Shown piece by piece: positions 14,523 to 21,241 of a DNA stretch of 22,859 nt. Under the pieces are notes generated by a model. It was not told the DNA's origin. It worked only from the letters and a program-made list of their open reading frames with translations, and made no database searches. The stretch lies in contig DATLQT010000027.1 in the NCBI GenBank assembly GCA_035535055.1, positions 1 to 22,859 of the forward strand, in the 5' to 3' direction. The position numbers were made by a program, and so were the translations under genes. Source of the stretch: UBA6019 sp035535055 (GTDB taxonomy: Bacteria; Chloroflexota; Dormibacteria; Dormibacterales; Dormibacteraceae). Each line of letters begins with the position of its first letter. Position 1 is the first letter of the stretch.

Positions 14523-15407
14523 ATGAACGTCTTCGCCGCGATCCAGGGGCTGGTACCGGTGCTAGTCAGCTGCGGGCTGCTCTACCTGGAGGAGGCGGGG
14601 ATTCCGCTCCCGGCCCCGGGCGAAGGTGTACTGATCGCCGCTGGCGTGCTGATGGCGGCCGGCGTCATCTCCCCCTGGATTTTCTTCCCGCTGGCCTTCA
14701 TCGCGACTATCGGTGGAGCGCTGACCGGCCACGCGTGGGCGGGGCTCATGGGCCCCTTGGGCGCCCGCCGGCTAGCCGAGCGGCTTCACGCCGGTCGCGC
14801 CTATGACCGCGTCGCGCAGCGTCTGATGAGCGCTGGTCGGTGGCAGATCTGCGTCGCCCGACTGATTCCCGGTCTGCGCGTCTACGTCTCGTTGGTCGGA
14901 GGTGCGTCAGGTGTCAGCCGGCGCACTTTCCTGGCCGGGGTGGCGCCGGCGGCGGCTGCCTGGGTGGCCCTCTTCACCCTGCTGGGAGTAGTGGTCGGAG
15001 CCCCTGCATTTCGCCTGATGGGCAGCGCCGAGCGCGCCGGCCTCACCATCGGCCTGATCTCACTACTGGCGGTGCTGGCCTTTCTCGCGGTGCGGCTGAT
15101 TCCACCCGTGCAGCGGCACGAGAACGCCTTTGTCTTGACCTCCCGACCCTGGCGACTGGCCGTCGGCCTTGGCCTCGACATTGGCGTGATCGCCTGCCTG
15201 ATGGTTGGTGTCACCGAGGTGCTCGAGGTGGCCTTGTCATTCTCCGACCGGCACGGCATCGTCTTCATCGCGCTGCTGCTGGCCTCGGTGAGCATCGCGT
15301 ACGTGGCGGTCGGGCGGCGGACGGTCGGTGCCACAGCAGGGGAGATCTTTCTCAACGTCCGCTACCTCCCCCGCCCGGAACCGTCGACCAAGGATCCGGC
15401 GAAGTGA
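14523..15407 (+). CDS. DedA/VTT-domain membrane protein with RDD-like C-terminal tail
   Basis: This 294-residue protein has two parts. Residues 1-200 are a DedA (SNARE-associated/VTT) domain: a first re-entrant segment with YLEEAGIPLPAPGEGVLIAAG (about 21-41), then ARLIPGLRVYVSLVGGASGVSRRTF (about 112-136) with the functional Arg-Pro-Gly-x-Arg motif. DedA proteins of the UptA type recycle undecaprenyl phosphate, and others scramble phospholipids. Residues about 207-285 add two more helices, opening SRPWRLAVGLGLDIGV and closing GRRTVGATAGEIFLNVRY, which resemble the start and end motifs of RDD domains. The fusion is unusual. The stop overlaps the first acyltransferase start (GTGA), so it belongs to the glycolipid operon. 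The start ATG has no strong Shine-Dalgarno. Confidence 0.85.
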   Translation: MNVFAAIQGLVPVLVSCGLLYLEEAGIPLPAPGEGVLIAAGVLMAAGVISPWIFFPLAFIATIGGALTGHAWAGLMGPLGARRLAERLHAGRAYDRVAQRLMSAGRWQICVARLIPGLRVYVSLVGGASGVSRRTFLAGVAPAAAAWVALFTLLGVVVGAPAFRLMGSAERAGLTIGLISLLAVLAFLAVRLIPPVQRHENAFVLTSRPWRLAVGLGLDIGVIACLMVGVTEVLEVALSFSDRHGIVFIALLLASVSIAYVAVGRRTVGATAGEIFLNVRYLPRPEPSTKDPAK

Positions 15408-16261
15408 CACTGGCCCTCGCCTACGGCCTTGGCGCGCGTGCCCTCGCCACCCTGCCCGCCGCCTCGCGCTATGGCACGGCGGACCTGGGCGGGGCGAGTT
15501 GGTACCTGCTTAACCGGTCCCACCGCCGCTCCGCCCGCACCAACTACGCGGCCGTCCTCGGGCTCCCCGAGGACGCTCCTCAGGTGAAGCGGTTGACTCG
15601 TCGGGCGTTCCAGAACTACGCGCGGATGCTGAGCGACTTCGTGCTCGTCGGCCGCCTAACCCCTGAGCGATTGCTGGAGCTGGTGACCATCACGGGTCTG
15701 GCCGGCATCGACGCAGCCTTGGCGGGCGGTCGGGGCTGCATCCTGGCCGTGCCCCATATGGGCTCCTGGGATGTCGGCGCGGCCTACGCTGGCGTCCTCG
15801 GTTACCGGATGGCAGCCGTCGCCGAGCGCTTTCCGGGGTCTCTCGACCGGGCGGTGGTCGGTAGCCGTCGGCGGCTCGGCGTGGATGTCATCCCGCTCGA
15901 CCGCACCACCCCGCGCCGAGTGCTGGAGGCGCTGGCCGCCAACTCGGTGGTCGCGCTGCTCAGCGACCTCCACCATGAAGGCGGCGTCGAGGTCGAGTTC
16001 TTCCACCGCCGGGTCCGCATCGCGAGGGGCCCCGCCGGGCTGGCCCGCCGGGCGGGGGCGCCCGTTATCCCTGCATGCGTCTACTCGACCACCGCAGGTC
16101 GTTACCACGTTCACCTCGACCCCCCGCTACCGGCTCCTGCGGGCCCTGGCGGCAAGGCCGCGGAGGCCATGCTGACCCAGCAGGTGGCAACTCGCTTCGA
16201 GCACTTCATCGCTCCGCGGCCCGAGCAGTGGTTTGCCTTTAAGCCCCTTTTCGAGCCCTGA
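15404..16261 (+). CDS. LpxL/PatA-family lipid acyltransferase, copy 1
   Basis: From GTG 15404, overlapping the DedA stop, this gives 285 residues. It matches the lysophospholipid/HtrB-PatA acyltransferase family: an amphipathic N-terminus, RRSARTNYAAVLG (about 43-55), the catalytic H-x4-D motif VPHMGSWD (His118, Asp123), then a region with SDLHHEGGVEVEFFHR and PAGLARRAGAPVIPACV, and a closing FAPRPEQW-like segment (IAPRPEQWFAFKPLFEP). In Actinobacteria the homologue PatA adds an acyl chain to phosphatidylinositol mannosides next to pimA, which fits this position. The acceptor here is inferred from context. A second paralogue follows immediately. Confidence 0.88.
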   Translation: MTLALAYGLGARALATLPAASRYGTADLGGASWYLLNRSHRRSARTNYAAVLGLPEDAPQVKRLTRRAFQNYARMLSDFVLVGRLTPERLLELVTITGLAGIDAALAGGRGCILAVPHMGSWDVGAAYAGVLGYRMAAVAERFPGSLDRAVVGSRRRLGVDVIPLDRTTPRRVLEALAANSVVALLSDLHHEGGVEVEFFHRRVRIARGPAGLARRAGAPVIPACVYSTTAGRYHVHLDPPLPAPAGPGGKAAEAMLTQQVATRFEHFIAPRPEQWFAFKPLFEP

Positions 16262-16265
16262 CCGG

Positions 16266-17141
16266 GTGGCGGGCTGGCCGGTCTTTCGCGCCTTCCAGCC
16301 GTTGGTGGCCCGCGTCCCCCTCGCCGCCGCGTACGCTGCCGCCGGAGTCGTGGTGCCGCTCGCCTCCCCTTTCGCCAGGCGACCGCTGGGCCACCTCCGC
16401 GCCAACCTCCGCCGAGTCCTGCCCGAGCTGTCAACGGTCGAGCTGGAGCGGCTCCTGCGCGCCAACCTTCGGGAGTACCTCCGCGATTACGTCGACCTGA
16501 TGCGGCTGCCATCGGTGAGTACCCCCGAGCTGGCGGCCCGGGTGGAGTTCGAAGGGGAGGCGAACCTGTGGGCGGCCCTCAGCCACGGCCGGGGCGCGCT
16601 CTTCCTCTCGGTCCACGCTGGACCCTGGGAGTTGGTCGCCGCCGCTGCCGGGCGCCGGCTGGTGCCCGCCTCAATCCTGGCCGAGGAACTCCAGCCGCCT
16701 GCGATGATGGAGTGGTACCGGCGGACCCGCGGCCGCTTTAACCTATCCGTGCTGCCCCTCAACCGCGGCGGACTCCGGCAAGCTCTGAAAGCATTAGAAA
16801 GGAATGAGATCGTGGTCGCCGCGATCGACCGCGACATCCTCGGCAGCGGCGCCCGGCTCGATTTCTTCGGTGCGCCAGCCCCGATCCCGACCGGGCCGGC
16901 CAGCATCGCCCTTCGTCGCTCAGTCCCGATCATTCCCTTCAGTGCCCGGCGCCTCCCTGACGGACGCTGCCTTGGCGAGGCCGGGGAGCCGATCCTGCCC
17001 CACCAAACCGGCGGGGACCTAGCCACCGAGGTCAGCCAGCTGACCGCCCGGGTGTTGCGCCTGCTCGAGGCCCGGATTCGCGCCCACCCAGACCAGTGGC
17101 ACGTCCTCCACTCGATTTGGGAGCCGAAGGAGGAGAGGTGA
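16266..17141 (+). CDS. LpxL/PatA-family lipid acyltransferase, copy 2
   Basis: I start this gene at GTG 16266, five bases after the previous stop; a TTG at 16233 would add 11 residues and overlap the first acyltransferase, and the choice is not certain. The product has 291 residues: PLGHLRANLRRVLPEL (conserved N-terminal R-N pattern), the catalytic H-x4-E motif SVHAGPWE (His117, Glu122), AIDRDILGSGARLDFFGAPAPIPTGPASIALR (substrate-lining segment), and a terminal HPDQWHVLHSIWEP. It resembles the neighbour in fold but has Glu instead of Asp in the motif, so the two are old paralogues rather than a recent duplication. GTGA overlap couples it to the PimA-like gene. Confidence 0.87.
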   Translation: MAGWPVFRAFQPLVARVPLAAAYAAAGVVVPLASPFARRPLGHLRANLRRVLPELSTVELERLLRANLREYLRDYVDLMRLPSVSTPELAARVEFEGEANLWAALSHGRGALFLSVHAGPWELVAAAAGRRLVPASILAEELQPPAMMEWYRRTRGRFNLSVLPLNRGGLRQALKALERNEIVVAAIDRDILGSGARLDFFGAPAPIPTGPASIALRRSVPIIPFSARRLPDGRCLGEAGEPILPHQTGGDLATEVSQLTARVLRLLEARIRAHPDQWHVLHSIWEPKEER

Positions 17142-18286
17142 GAATCACGCTCGTCTCGCCCTACGACTTCGCCTTTCCCGGTGGCGTCAACGAGCACGTC
17201 CGCAGCCTCGCGCTGGGGCTGCGGGCCGGCGGCCACGAGGTTCACACGCTGGCGCCGGCCAGCGAGCGCGTGATCGACCACCCTGACTTCCACAGCCTGG
17301 GCCACCCGATCAAGATCCCGATGAACGACTCCATCGCCCGCGTGACCTTCCGGCTCCGACTGCGCACCCCCACCTACCGGGTTCTGGAAAGGAGCGAGGT
17401 CATCCACTTCCACGAGCCGCTCCTGCCGACCACACCGCTCAGCCTGCTCGGCCGCTCCCGTGCCGCCAACGTGGGGACCTTCCACGCTTACGCCGACCGT
17501 AACCTCGGCTACCGGCTGGGCCGCCGTCTGCTGGCCCCCTACCTGCGCCGACTCGATGCCATCACGGCGGTCAGCGAGCCGGCCCGCGAATTTGTTCGCC
17601 AGTATTTTCCTGAAGCCGAGCCGGAGCTGGTTCCCAACGGCGTTGATACCACCTTTTTCCGGCCCGGTGCTGAATCGCCCGAACACCATCACCGCACCGG
17701 GACGACGATCCTCTTCGTCGGCCGGTTGGAGAAACGCAAGGGAGTGCTCGAATTGGTCCGGGCCTTCGCAACGGTCGCTCAGGCCCGGCCCGGCAGCCGC
17801 CTGGTAGTGGTCGGCGACGGACCTCTCCGGCGCTCGGTCGAGGCCGAGATCAGGCACCTACGGCTGCCGGGCGTGAGCCTCGAGGGCCAGGTGCCGCGGG
17901 CTCTTCTTCCGTCTTACTACAGCGCCGCCGACCTATTCTGCGCCCCCTCGCTGGCCGCCGAGAGCTTCGGGCTGGTGCTCCTCGAGGCTATGGCAAGCGG
18001 GTTGCCGGTGATCGCCTCCTCGATCGCCGGCTACGCGTCGCTGGTCGAGACCGAGACCGAGGCACTGCTTGTGCCGCCCGGTGACACCGACCGGCTGAGC
18101 GCCGCGCTGCTCCGGGCCGCTGTCGACGCCGATCTGCGGCGGAGGCTGGCGCGGGCTGGCCTGGCCAAGGCGGAATTGCACTCTTGGGAGGCGGTGATCC
18201 CCCGTGTCGAGGCCGTCTATGCCCGGGCACTGGAGGCGCATGGTCGCCGCGCGCGGAGCCTGGCGGCGCGCCGGGAGGTGCGCTAG
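17138..18286 (+). CDS. pimA: PimA-like GT4 phosphatidylinositol mannosyltransferase
   Basis: From GTG 17138, with AGGAGAGG just upstream and a GTGA overlap with the preceding stop, this gives 382 residues, the normal PimA length. The N-terminal domain has SPYDFAFPGGVNEHV (the GG loop that contacts the sugar nucleotide), HFHEPLLPTTPLSLL, and TFHAYADR with His116 at the position of the PimA catalytic-site His. The C-terminal domain has VPNGVDTTFFRP, FVGRLEKRKGVLELV, and the GT4 E-x7-E motif AESFGLVLLEAMASGLP (Glu275, Glu283). PimA transfers mannose from GDP-mannose to phosphatidylinositol on the inner membrane face. No phosphatidylinositol synthase gene is in the window, so the true acceptor could be another phospholipid. 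Confidence 0.9.
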   Translation: MRITLVSPYDFAFPGGVNEHVRSLALGLRAGGHEVHTLAPASERVIDHPDFHSLGHPIKIPMNDSIARVTFRLRLRTPTYRVLERSEVIHFHEPLLPTTPLSLLGRSRAANVGTFHAYADRNLGYRLGRRLLAPYLRRLDAITAVSEPAREFVRQYFPEAEPELVPNGVDTTFFRPGAESPEHHHRTGTTILFVGRLEKRKGVLELVRAFATVAQARPGSRLVVVGDGPLRRSVEAEIRHLRLPGVSLEGQVPRALLPSYYSAADLFCAPSLAAESFGLVLLEAMASGLPVIASSIAGYASLVETETEALLVPPGDTDRLSAALLRAAVDADLRRRLARAGLAKAELHSWEAVIPRVEAVYARALEAHGRRARSLAARREVR

Positions 18287-18296
18287 CCGCAGGCCC

Positions 18297-19019
18297 TCAC
18301 CCGAGCCGACCGCTGAGCCGGCGCAGCGGCAGCTCGACCAGGCTTTTGAGCTGTTGGCGGGCGAGCAAGGATGCCGGGATGGGCTGCCGCGTTCCGACCT
18401 GCGGCCGGGTCGTTCGCTGCTCGATTGCCGCTCGAAAGCCGGCCGCACCTCTACCGGGGTATTCGGTCAGCACCCGGCCCAGATCGAGGTGGCCGAAGTG
18501 GCTGTCGCTGGCGCCGAGGTGAGCGCCGATCTGGTCCGGGTGGCTGCTTACGAAGGCGGCAAGCGAGTGAGCCCGGCCCGCTGTAATGGGCGCGGTGAAG
18601 TGTGTCTCGATCCCGTCGATCCGGCGCTCGGCGAGCAACCGGTCCAGCTGGCCCGGCTGGCACGATGCAAAGTAGGTCGGCATGAACGGATGGGGGATCA
18701 CCACCAGCCCGCCCTGGTCGTGGATGGCGTCGACGGTCTCCTGCAGGGAGCGGCCCGACCGGACCGGGCGCTCCAGGTAGAGCGCGAGGACGTGCGTCTG
18801 TTCCGGCCAGCGGCAGGTCACTTCCTCACCGGCGACAACGGCCAGGCCGGCCGCCTCACCGCGAGCGGTGGTCTCGGCAACTGCCGACATCGTGTCGTGG
18901 TCAGTTACCGCGATTAGGTCCAAGCCGGCCACAACTGCGGCGGCGACCAGCTCTGCAGGTGTGGCCAGCCCGTCGGAAGCCGTGGTATGGCAGTGGGGGT
19001 CGCCACGCTCCAATTGCAT
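18297..19019 (-). CDS. PHP-domain metal-dependent phosphoesterase
   Basis: The ATG at 19017-19019 gives 240 residues; a TTG at 19088 would add 23 Arg/Leu-rich residues, and neither start has a good ribosome site. The PHP motifs are complete: GDPHCHTTASDG (HxH) at the start, IAVTDHDTMS, VVAGEEVT, VVIPHPF and GASDSHFG, which supply the metal-binding His, Asp and Glu of a trinuclear site. The TrpH/YciV-like layout suggests a nuclease or a phosphatase of small phosphates such as 3',5'-nucleotides, but a specific substrate cannot be assigned. It runs convergently into the PimA-like gene with only 10 bases between the stops. Confidence 0.88.
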   Translation of the reverse strand: MQLERGDPHCHTTASDGLATPAELVAAAVVAGLDLIAVTDHDTMSAVAETTARGEAAGLAVVAGEEVTCRWPEQTHVLALYLERPVRSGRSLQETVDAIHDQGGLVVIPHPFMPTYFASCQPGQLDRLLAERRIDGIETHFTAPITAGRAHSLAAFVSSHPDQIGAHLGASDSHFGHLDLGRVLTEYPGRGAAGFRAAIEQRTTRPQVGTRQPIPASLLARQQLKSLVELPLRRLSGRLG

Positions 19020-19097
19020 CAAACAAGTGTTAACGAACGGCAGCCGCTGCAACAGCGCCAGGCACGGCCTCCGCAAAAGGCGACGCAAAGCGGCCGC

Positions 19098-19111
19098 TCG
19101 ACCATGGTCGA
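19098..19111. repeat. Perfect 14-bp palindrome TCGACCATGGTCGA
   Basis: The sequence equals its own reverse complement. It lies 9 bases upstream of the alternative TTG start of the PHP gene and 78 bases from the ATG. A dimeric-repressor operator is possible; no regulator gene is adjacent. Confidence 0.35.
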
Positions 19112-19129
19112 CCAGTTCAACTAGGCTGC

Positions 19130-19185
19130 TTGCCTCGCTAGCTTATGCCGATGGAGGCTGCTCGGCACGTGATTGAGCGAGGCGA
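19130..19185. repeat. Nested inverted repeats forming a two-tier stem-loop
   Basis: The outer arms GCCTCGCT (19132-19139) and AGCGAGGC (19176-19183) are perfect and extend by one T-G and one T-A pair. The inner arms are TGCCGA (19146-19151) and TCGGCA (19162-19167), with a 10-base loop. No T-tract follows. It could be a leader structure or a small RNA fold. Confidence 0.45.
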
Positions 19186-19380
19186 TCGAATGGGAAGAGC
19201 CTAATCCGTCAGCTCCAAGACGTTCTTAAGGCTGGACGACTACAGTCCACGAGTTGCGCACTGCCTTCGGCGCCACCCAGACCAAGGTCGACCTAAGCGC
19301 GGATCGTGATCAAGTCAGAATGGACGCAACCTGTTCCGAAGTTCGCTCGTTCAAGGAGGCGACATCTCAAGGTCTCGCGG

Positions 19381-19389
19381 GCGGACCAT
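19381..19389. repeat. Left target-site duplication of the IS256-type element
   Basis: GCGGACCAT abuts the left inverted repeat. ACGGACCAT (20653-20661) abuts the right one. Eight of nine bases agree, and 8-9 bp duplications are the norm for IS256 elements. Confidence 0.7.
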
Positions 19390-19425
19390 GAGGATGTCCC
19401 GAACGTCGTTGAAATTCGGACGGTC
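19390..19425 (+). repeat. Left terminal inverted repeat of the IS256-type element
   Basis: It opens GAGGATGTCCCG and later contains TCGTTGAAATT and CGGTCC; compare the right end at 20614-20652. The agreement is 22 of 27 in the outer part. Confidence 0.75.
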
Positions 19426-19653
19426 CAGCCAATCTGTAGGTTATCGCGGATCTGACTAGGACGGCCCAGCGGCGACTGGGGAGCGGGCTCGGAGGGGATG
19501 AGCTGGCGGGCGGCGCCTCTGAGCCGAGATTGACGCGAATTGCTGCGCCGCGTCGAGAAACCGAGGCACAGAGAACCACCAGGAAGCCGGCGGCGAGGTC
19601 GCCTCTATCTCTGGGTATCCCACAGTCACGTCACGGCTGGCGAGGCCGCCGGG

Positions 19654-20595
19654 TCAGCCGGCGGCAGCGTCCACAGTGACGGCGCCCGCCGGCAAGGTGC
19701 CGCTCAGGGCAATGCGGAGCAGCTGAAGATCGAGGTAGCCGTTCACCCGGCGGAACTGCTTCTCCGCCTCCAGCACTCCGCCGGCGGTCCAGCGCAGGAT
19801 CATCTGGCCATCTCGCCAGCGCTTCACGTTGCCGGTCACTGTCCGAGCCACCGAGATCATGGACTCGATCGGGTTGGTGGATTTGAAGGTCCGCAGCAGG
19901 CTGGGGCTGAGATGGAGTCTGGTCACGGTCAGCGTCTCCTCGAGCCCCTCGCGGAGGCTGGCGGCAGCGCCCGGATGGTCGCCCTGGAGCTGCCTGGCCA
20001 GGTTCCGCAGCTCCTGCTCGGCCTTCTCGGCATCGGCCTCCTGCCAGGCCTTGTCCAGCTTGCGGGTGGTCCCGGCCACGAACCGACGCGAGATCGACGA
20101 GCGTGTTGTCGCCTTCGGCTCCACTCCCACCGGCTCCGTAGCGGCGCGTCGAAAGCCTCGCCAGCATCCGGTCCAGGCAGCTTGGGTGAGCAGGTCCCGG
20201 CCGGCGAAGAACCGGAAGCTTTCCAGCTCTACCTCGCCGCCCGCCTTGGTCCGGGCCCTCGGCTTCTGTACCTCGACCCGGCGGCCGCCCAGGTTCAGCT
20301 GGCGGTCCTCCTGGCCGTGGCGGTAGCCCGTCCGCTCCCGGTCGTGCTTGCCGCGCGGCCCCACCAGCTGGGTGATCTCCTCTTCGAAGATCTCCGCCAC
20401 CACCGACAGGCCGACGCCAACGCAGAAAGTCAGCAGCCCTTCCCTGACCGTCTCCTGGAAGGCGGCGAGCCCGACTGTGACCTGCTCCGGGAGCGGGAAC
20501 GGCGGCCGTCCCTGGGCCAGGTGAACGACGTTGGGGCGCGGTATGGTTGCCACGGGCGGTTCCTCCTTTGGTTTGGTCGCCCGCTTCCGTACCAC
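19654..20595 (-). pseudogene. IS256/Mutator-type transposase with in-frame loss of the DDE core
   Basis: The frame is open for 313 codons, against about 400-430 in the family. The N-terminal half is normal (PFPLPEQVTVGLAAFQE, EIFEEEITQLVGPRGKHD, GYRHGQEDRQLNLGGRRV). After SSISRRFVAGTTRKL it jumps to KAWQEADAEKAEQELRNLA, a segment that normally follows the catalytic strands, so roughly 100-130 residues with the two catalytic Asp are missing. The C-terminal part with AASLREGLEETLTV, STNPIESMIS and NVKRWRDG is intact. In addition, near 20128-20190 the neighbouring minus-strand frame reads LDRMLARLSTRRYG, the canonical sequence of this place, while the open frame reads TGCWRGFRRAA; this points to two compensating single-base shifts. 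The protein cannot catalyse transposition. Confidence 0.88.
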
Positions 20596-20613
20596 ACGGC
20601 ACGGCGGGGTGGA

Positions 20614-20652
20614 GGACCGCTTCTCAATTTCTACGAACTACGGGACAACCTC
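20614..20652 (-). repeat. Right terminal inverted repeat of the IS256-type element
   Basis: Read inward on the minus strand it opens GAGGTTGTCCCG and contains TCGTAGAAATT and CGGTCC, mirroring the left end. The transposase start lies 57 bases from the outer end. Confidence 0.75.
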
Positions 20653-20661
20653 ACGGACCAT
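20653..20661. repeat. Right target-site duplication of the IS256-type element
   Basis: ACGGACCAT directly follows the right inverted repeat and matches GCGGACCAT at 19381-19389 except in the first base. Confidence 0.7.
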
Positions 20662-20699
20662 TGCTGATGTCGCTGTCTGCGGAGTCGGTCGGATAAAGA

Positions 20700-20855
20700 G
20701 TGAGACTGCTTAGAGCTGCCCTCTACATCGTCTGCCTCGTGGTCGGGGCCCCGTTGGCATGGATGGCAGGCAATCGGACGGCGGCGATCATGCTCGTCGC
20801 CCTCGCTCTCGTAAGCGCCGCGCTGGACTTCGGCTCCATGGCCAGGCGCCAGTAG
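20700..20855 (+). CDS. Small two-helix membrane protein, hypothetical
   Basis: A 51-codon frame from GTG 20700 reads MRLLRAALYIVCLVVGAPLAW, then MAGNRTAA, then IMLVALALVSAALDFGSMARRQ. It makes two hydrophobic helices (about 5-22 and 28-45) joined by a short polar turn, with positive residues at both termini, which predicts an N-in/C-in hairpin. The ribosome site is weak (GGA about 10 bases upstream). It matches no family I recognise. It starts 39 bases after the right target duplication of the IS256-type element and could be an orphaned piece of a larger gene, but the clean hairpin layout argues for a real small gene. Confidence 0.5.
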   Translation: MRLLRAALYIVCLVVGAPLAWMAGNRTAAIMLVALALVSAALDFGSMARRQ

Positions 20856-21001
20856 CTGGCCTATCCAGCCAGACTTGACGGACGGCAGTTCAATTTTCGC
20901 CAAGGGACGGTGGGAGCCCTCCTTCCCGCGTGACTGTCTAGTCCGAAGTTCCGGAGGCCGGCCGAGTTCAGGTGAACTCGGAATGGCGATGCAGGTTCTG
21001 G

Positions 21002-21241
21002 CTACAACGAGGCGTTGAGGCCGAGCAGTTGGAGGGCGCGGCTCTGGAGGTCGGTGGGCAGCGCGTGCTTGTCGAAGGTCGCCGGCTGACCGGGCACGCG
21101 GACGGTGTTCTTGGTCAAAGTGGCCAGGTTGGCGAGCAGGCTGGGGACGCTGTGCACCGGGGTGTCATCGACAAGCCGGTGAGCCCGGGCCTTGACCAGC
21201 GCCGCGTCCGAGCGCTGCGCCGGCGCCACCACGTCCTTGGC
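21002..21241 (-). pseudogene. IS1634-type transposase, C-terminal remnant
   Basis: About 79 residues remain: VVAPAQRSDAALVKARAH, then VDDTPVHSVPSLLANLATLTKNTV, and a tail PTDLQSRALQLLGL before the TAG at 21002. This is the usual C-terminal end of IS1634-like transposases in high-GC bacteria (typically '.APAQRS..AL.KA......GLPVHSF..LLA.LATLTRN..' and '.PT..Q..A..LLG'). Everything upstream, including the catalytic domain, is missing. It abuts the broken LuxR/AAA gene at about 21241, which loses its 3' end at that point. The family name comes from memory of the motif. Confidence 0.65.

Larger units (their letters stand above)
19020..19389. other. Intergenic region with inverted repeats upstream of the PHP gene
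   Basis: I see no credible ORF beyond the possible 5' extension of the PHP gene. The region holds a 14-bp palindrome (19098-19111), nested inverted repeats (19130-19185), and at its right edge the left target duplication of the IS256-type element. Confidence 0.5.
19390..20652 (-). mobile_element. IS256-family element, internally deleted, ends preserved
   Basis: A 1263-bp unit is bounded by imperfect inverted repeats. The left end (19390-19416) and the reverse complement of the right end (20652-20626) match at 22 of 27 positions, both opening GAGG-A/T-TGTCCCG. After a short gap they share CGGTCC again further in. Near-identical 9-bp flanks (GCGGACCAT and ACGGACCAT) mark the insertion. It contains one transposase frame on the minus strand, which lacks most of its catalytic core. 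The 228 bases between the left repeat and the transposase stop hold nothing recognisable. Confidence 0.8.

Noticed and set aside
14840..15403. Upstream extension of acyltransferase copy 1
   Set aside because: This part is the wrong-frame reading of the DedA gene; the GTG at 15404 overlaps the DedA stop in the operon's usual manner.
19631..20602. A 323-codon alternative minus-strand frame across the transposase
   Set aside because: It carries the canonical motif only over a short stretch (LDRMLARLSTRRYG), which I read as a local frameshift; the rest is noise.
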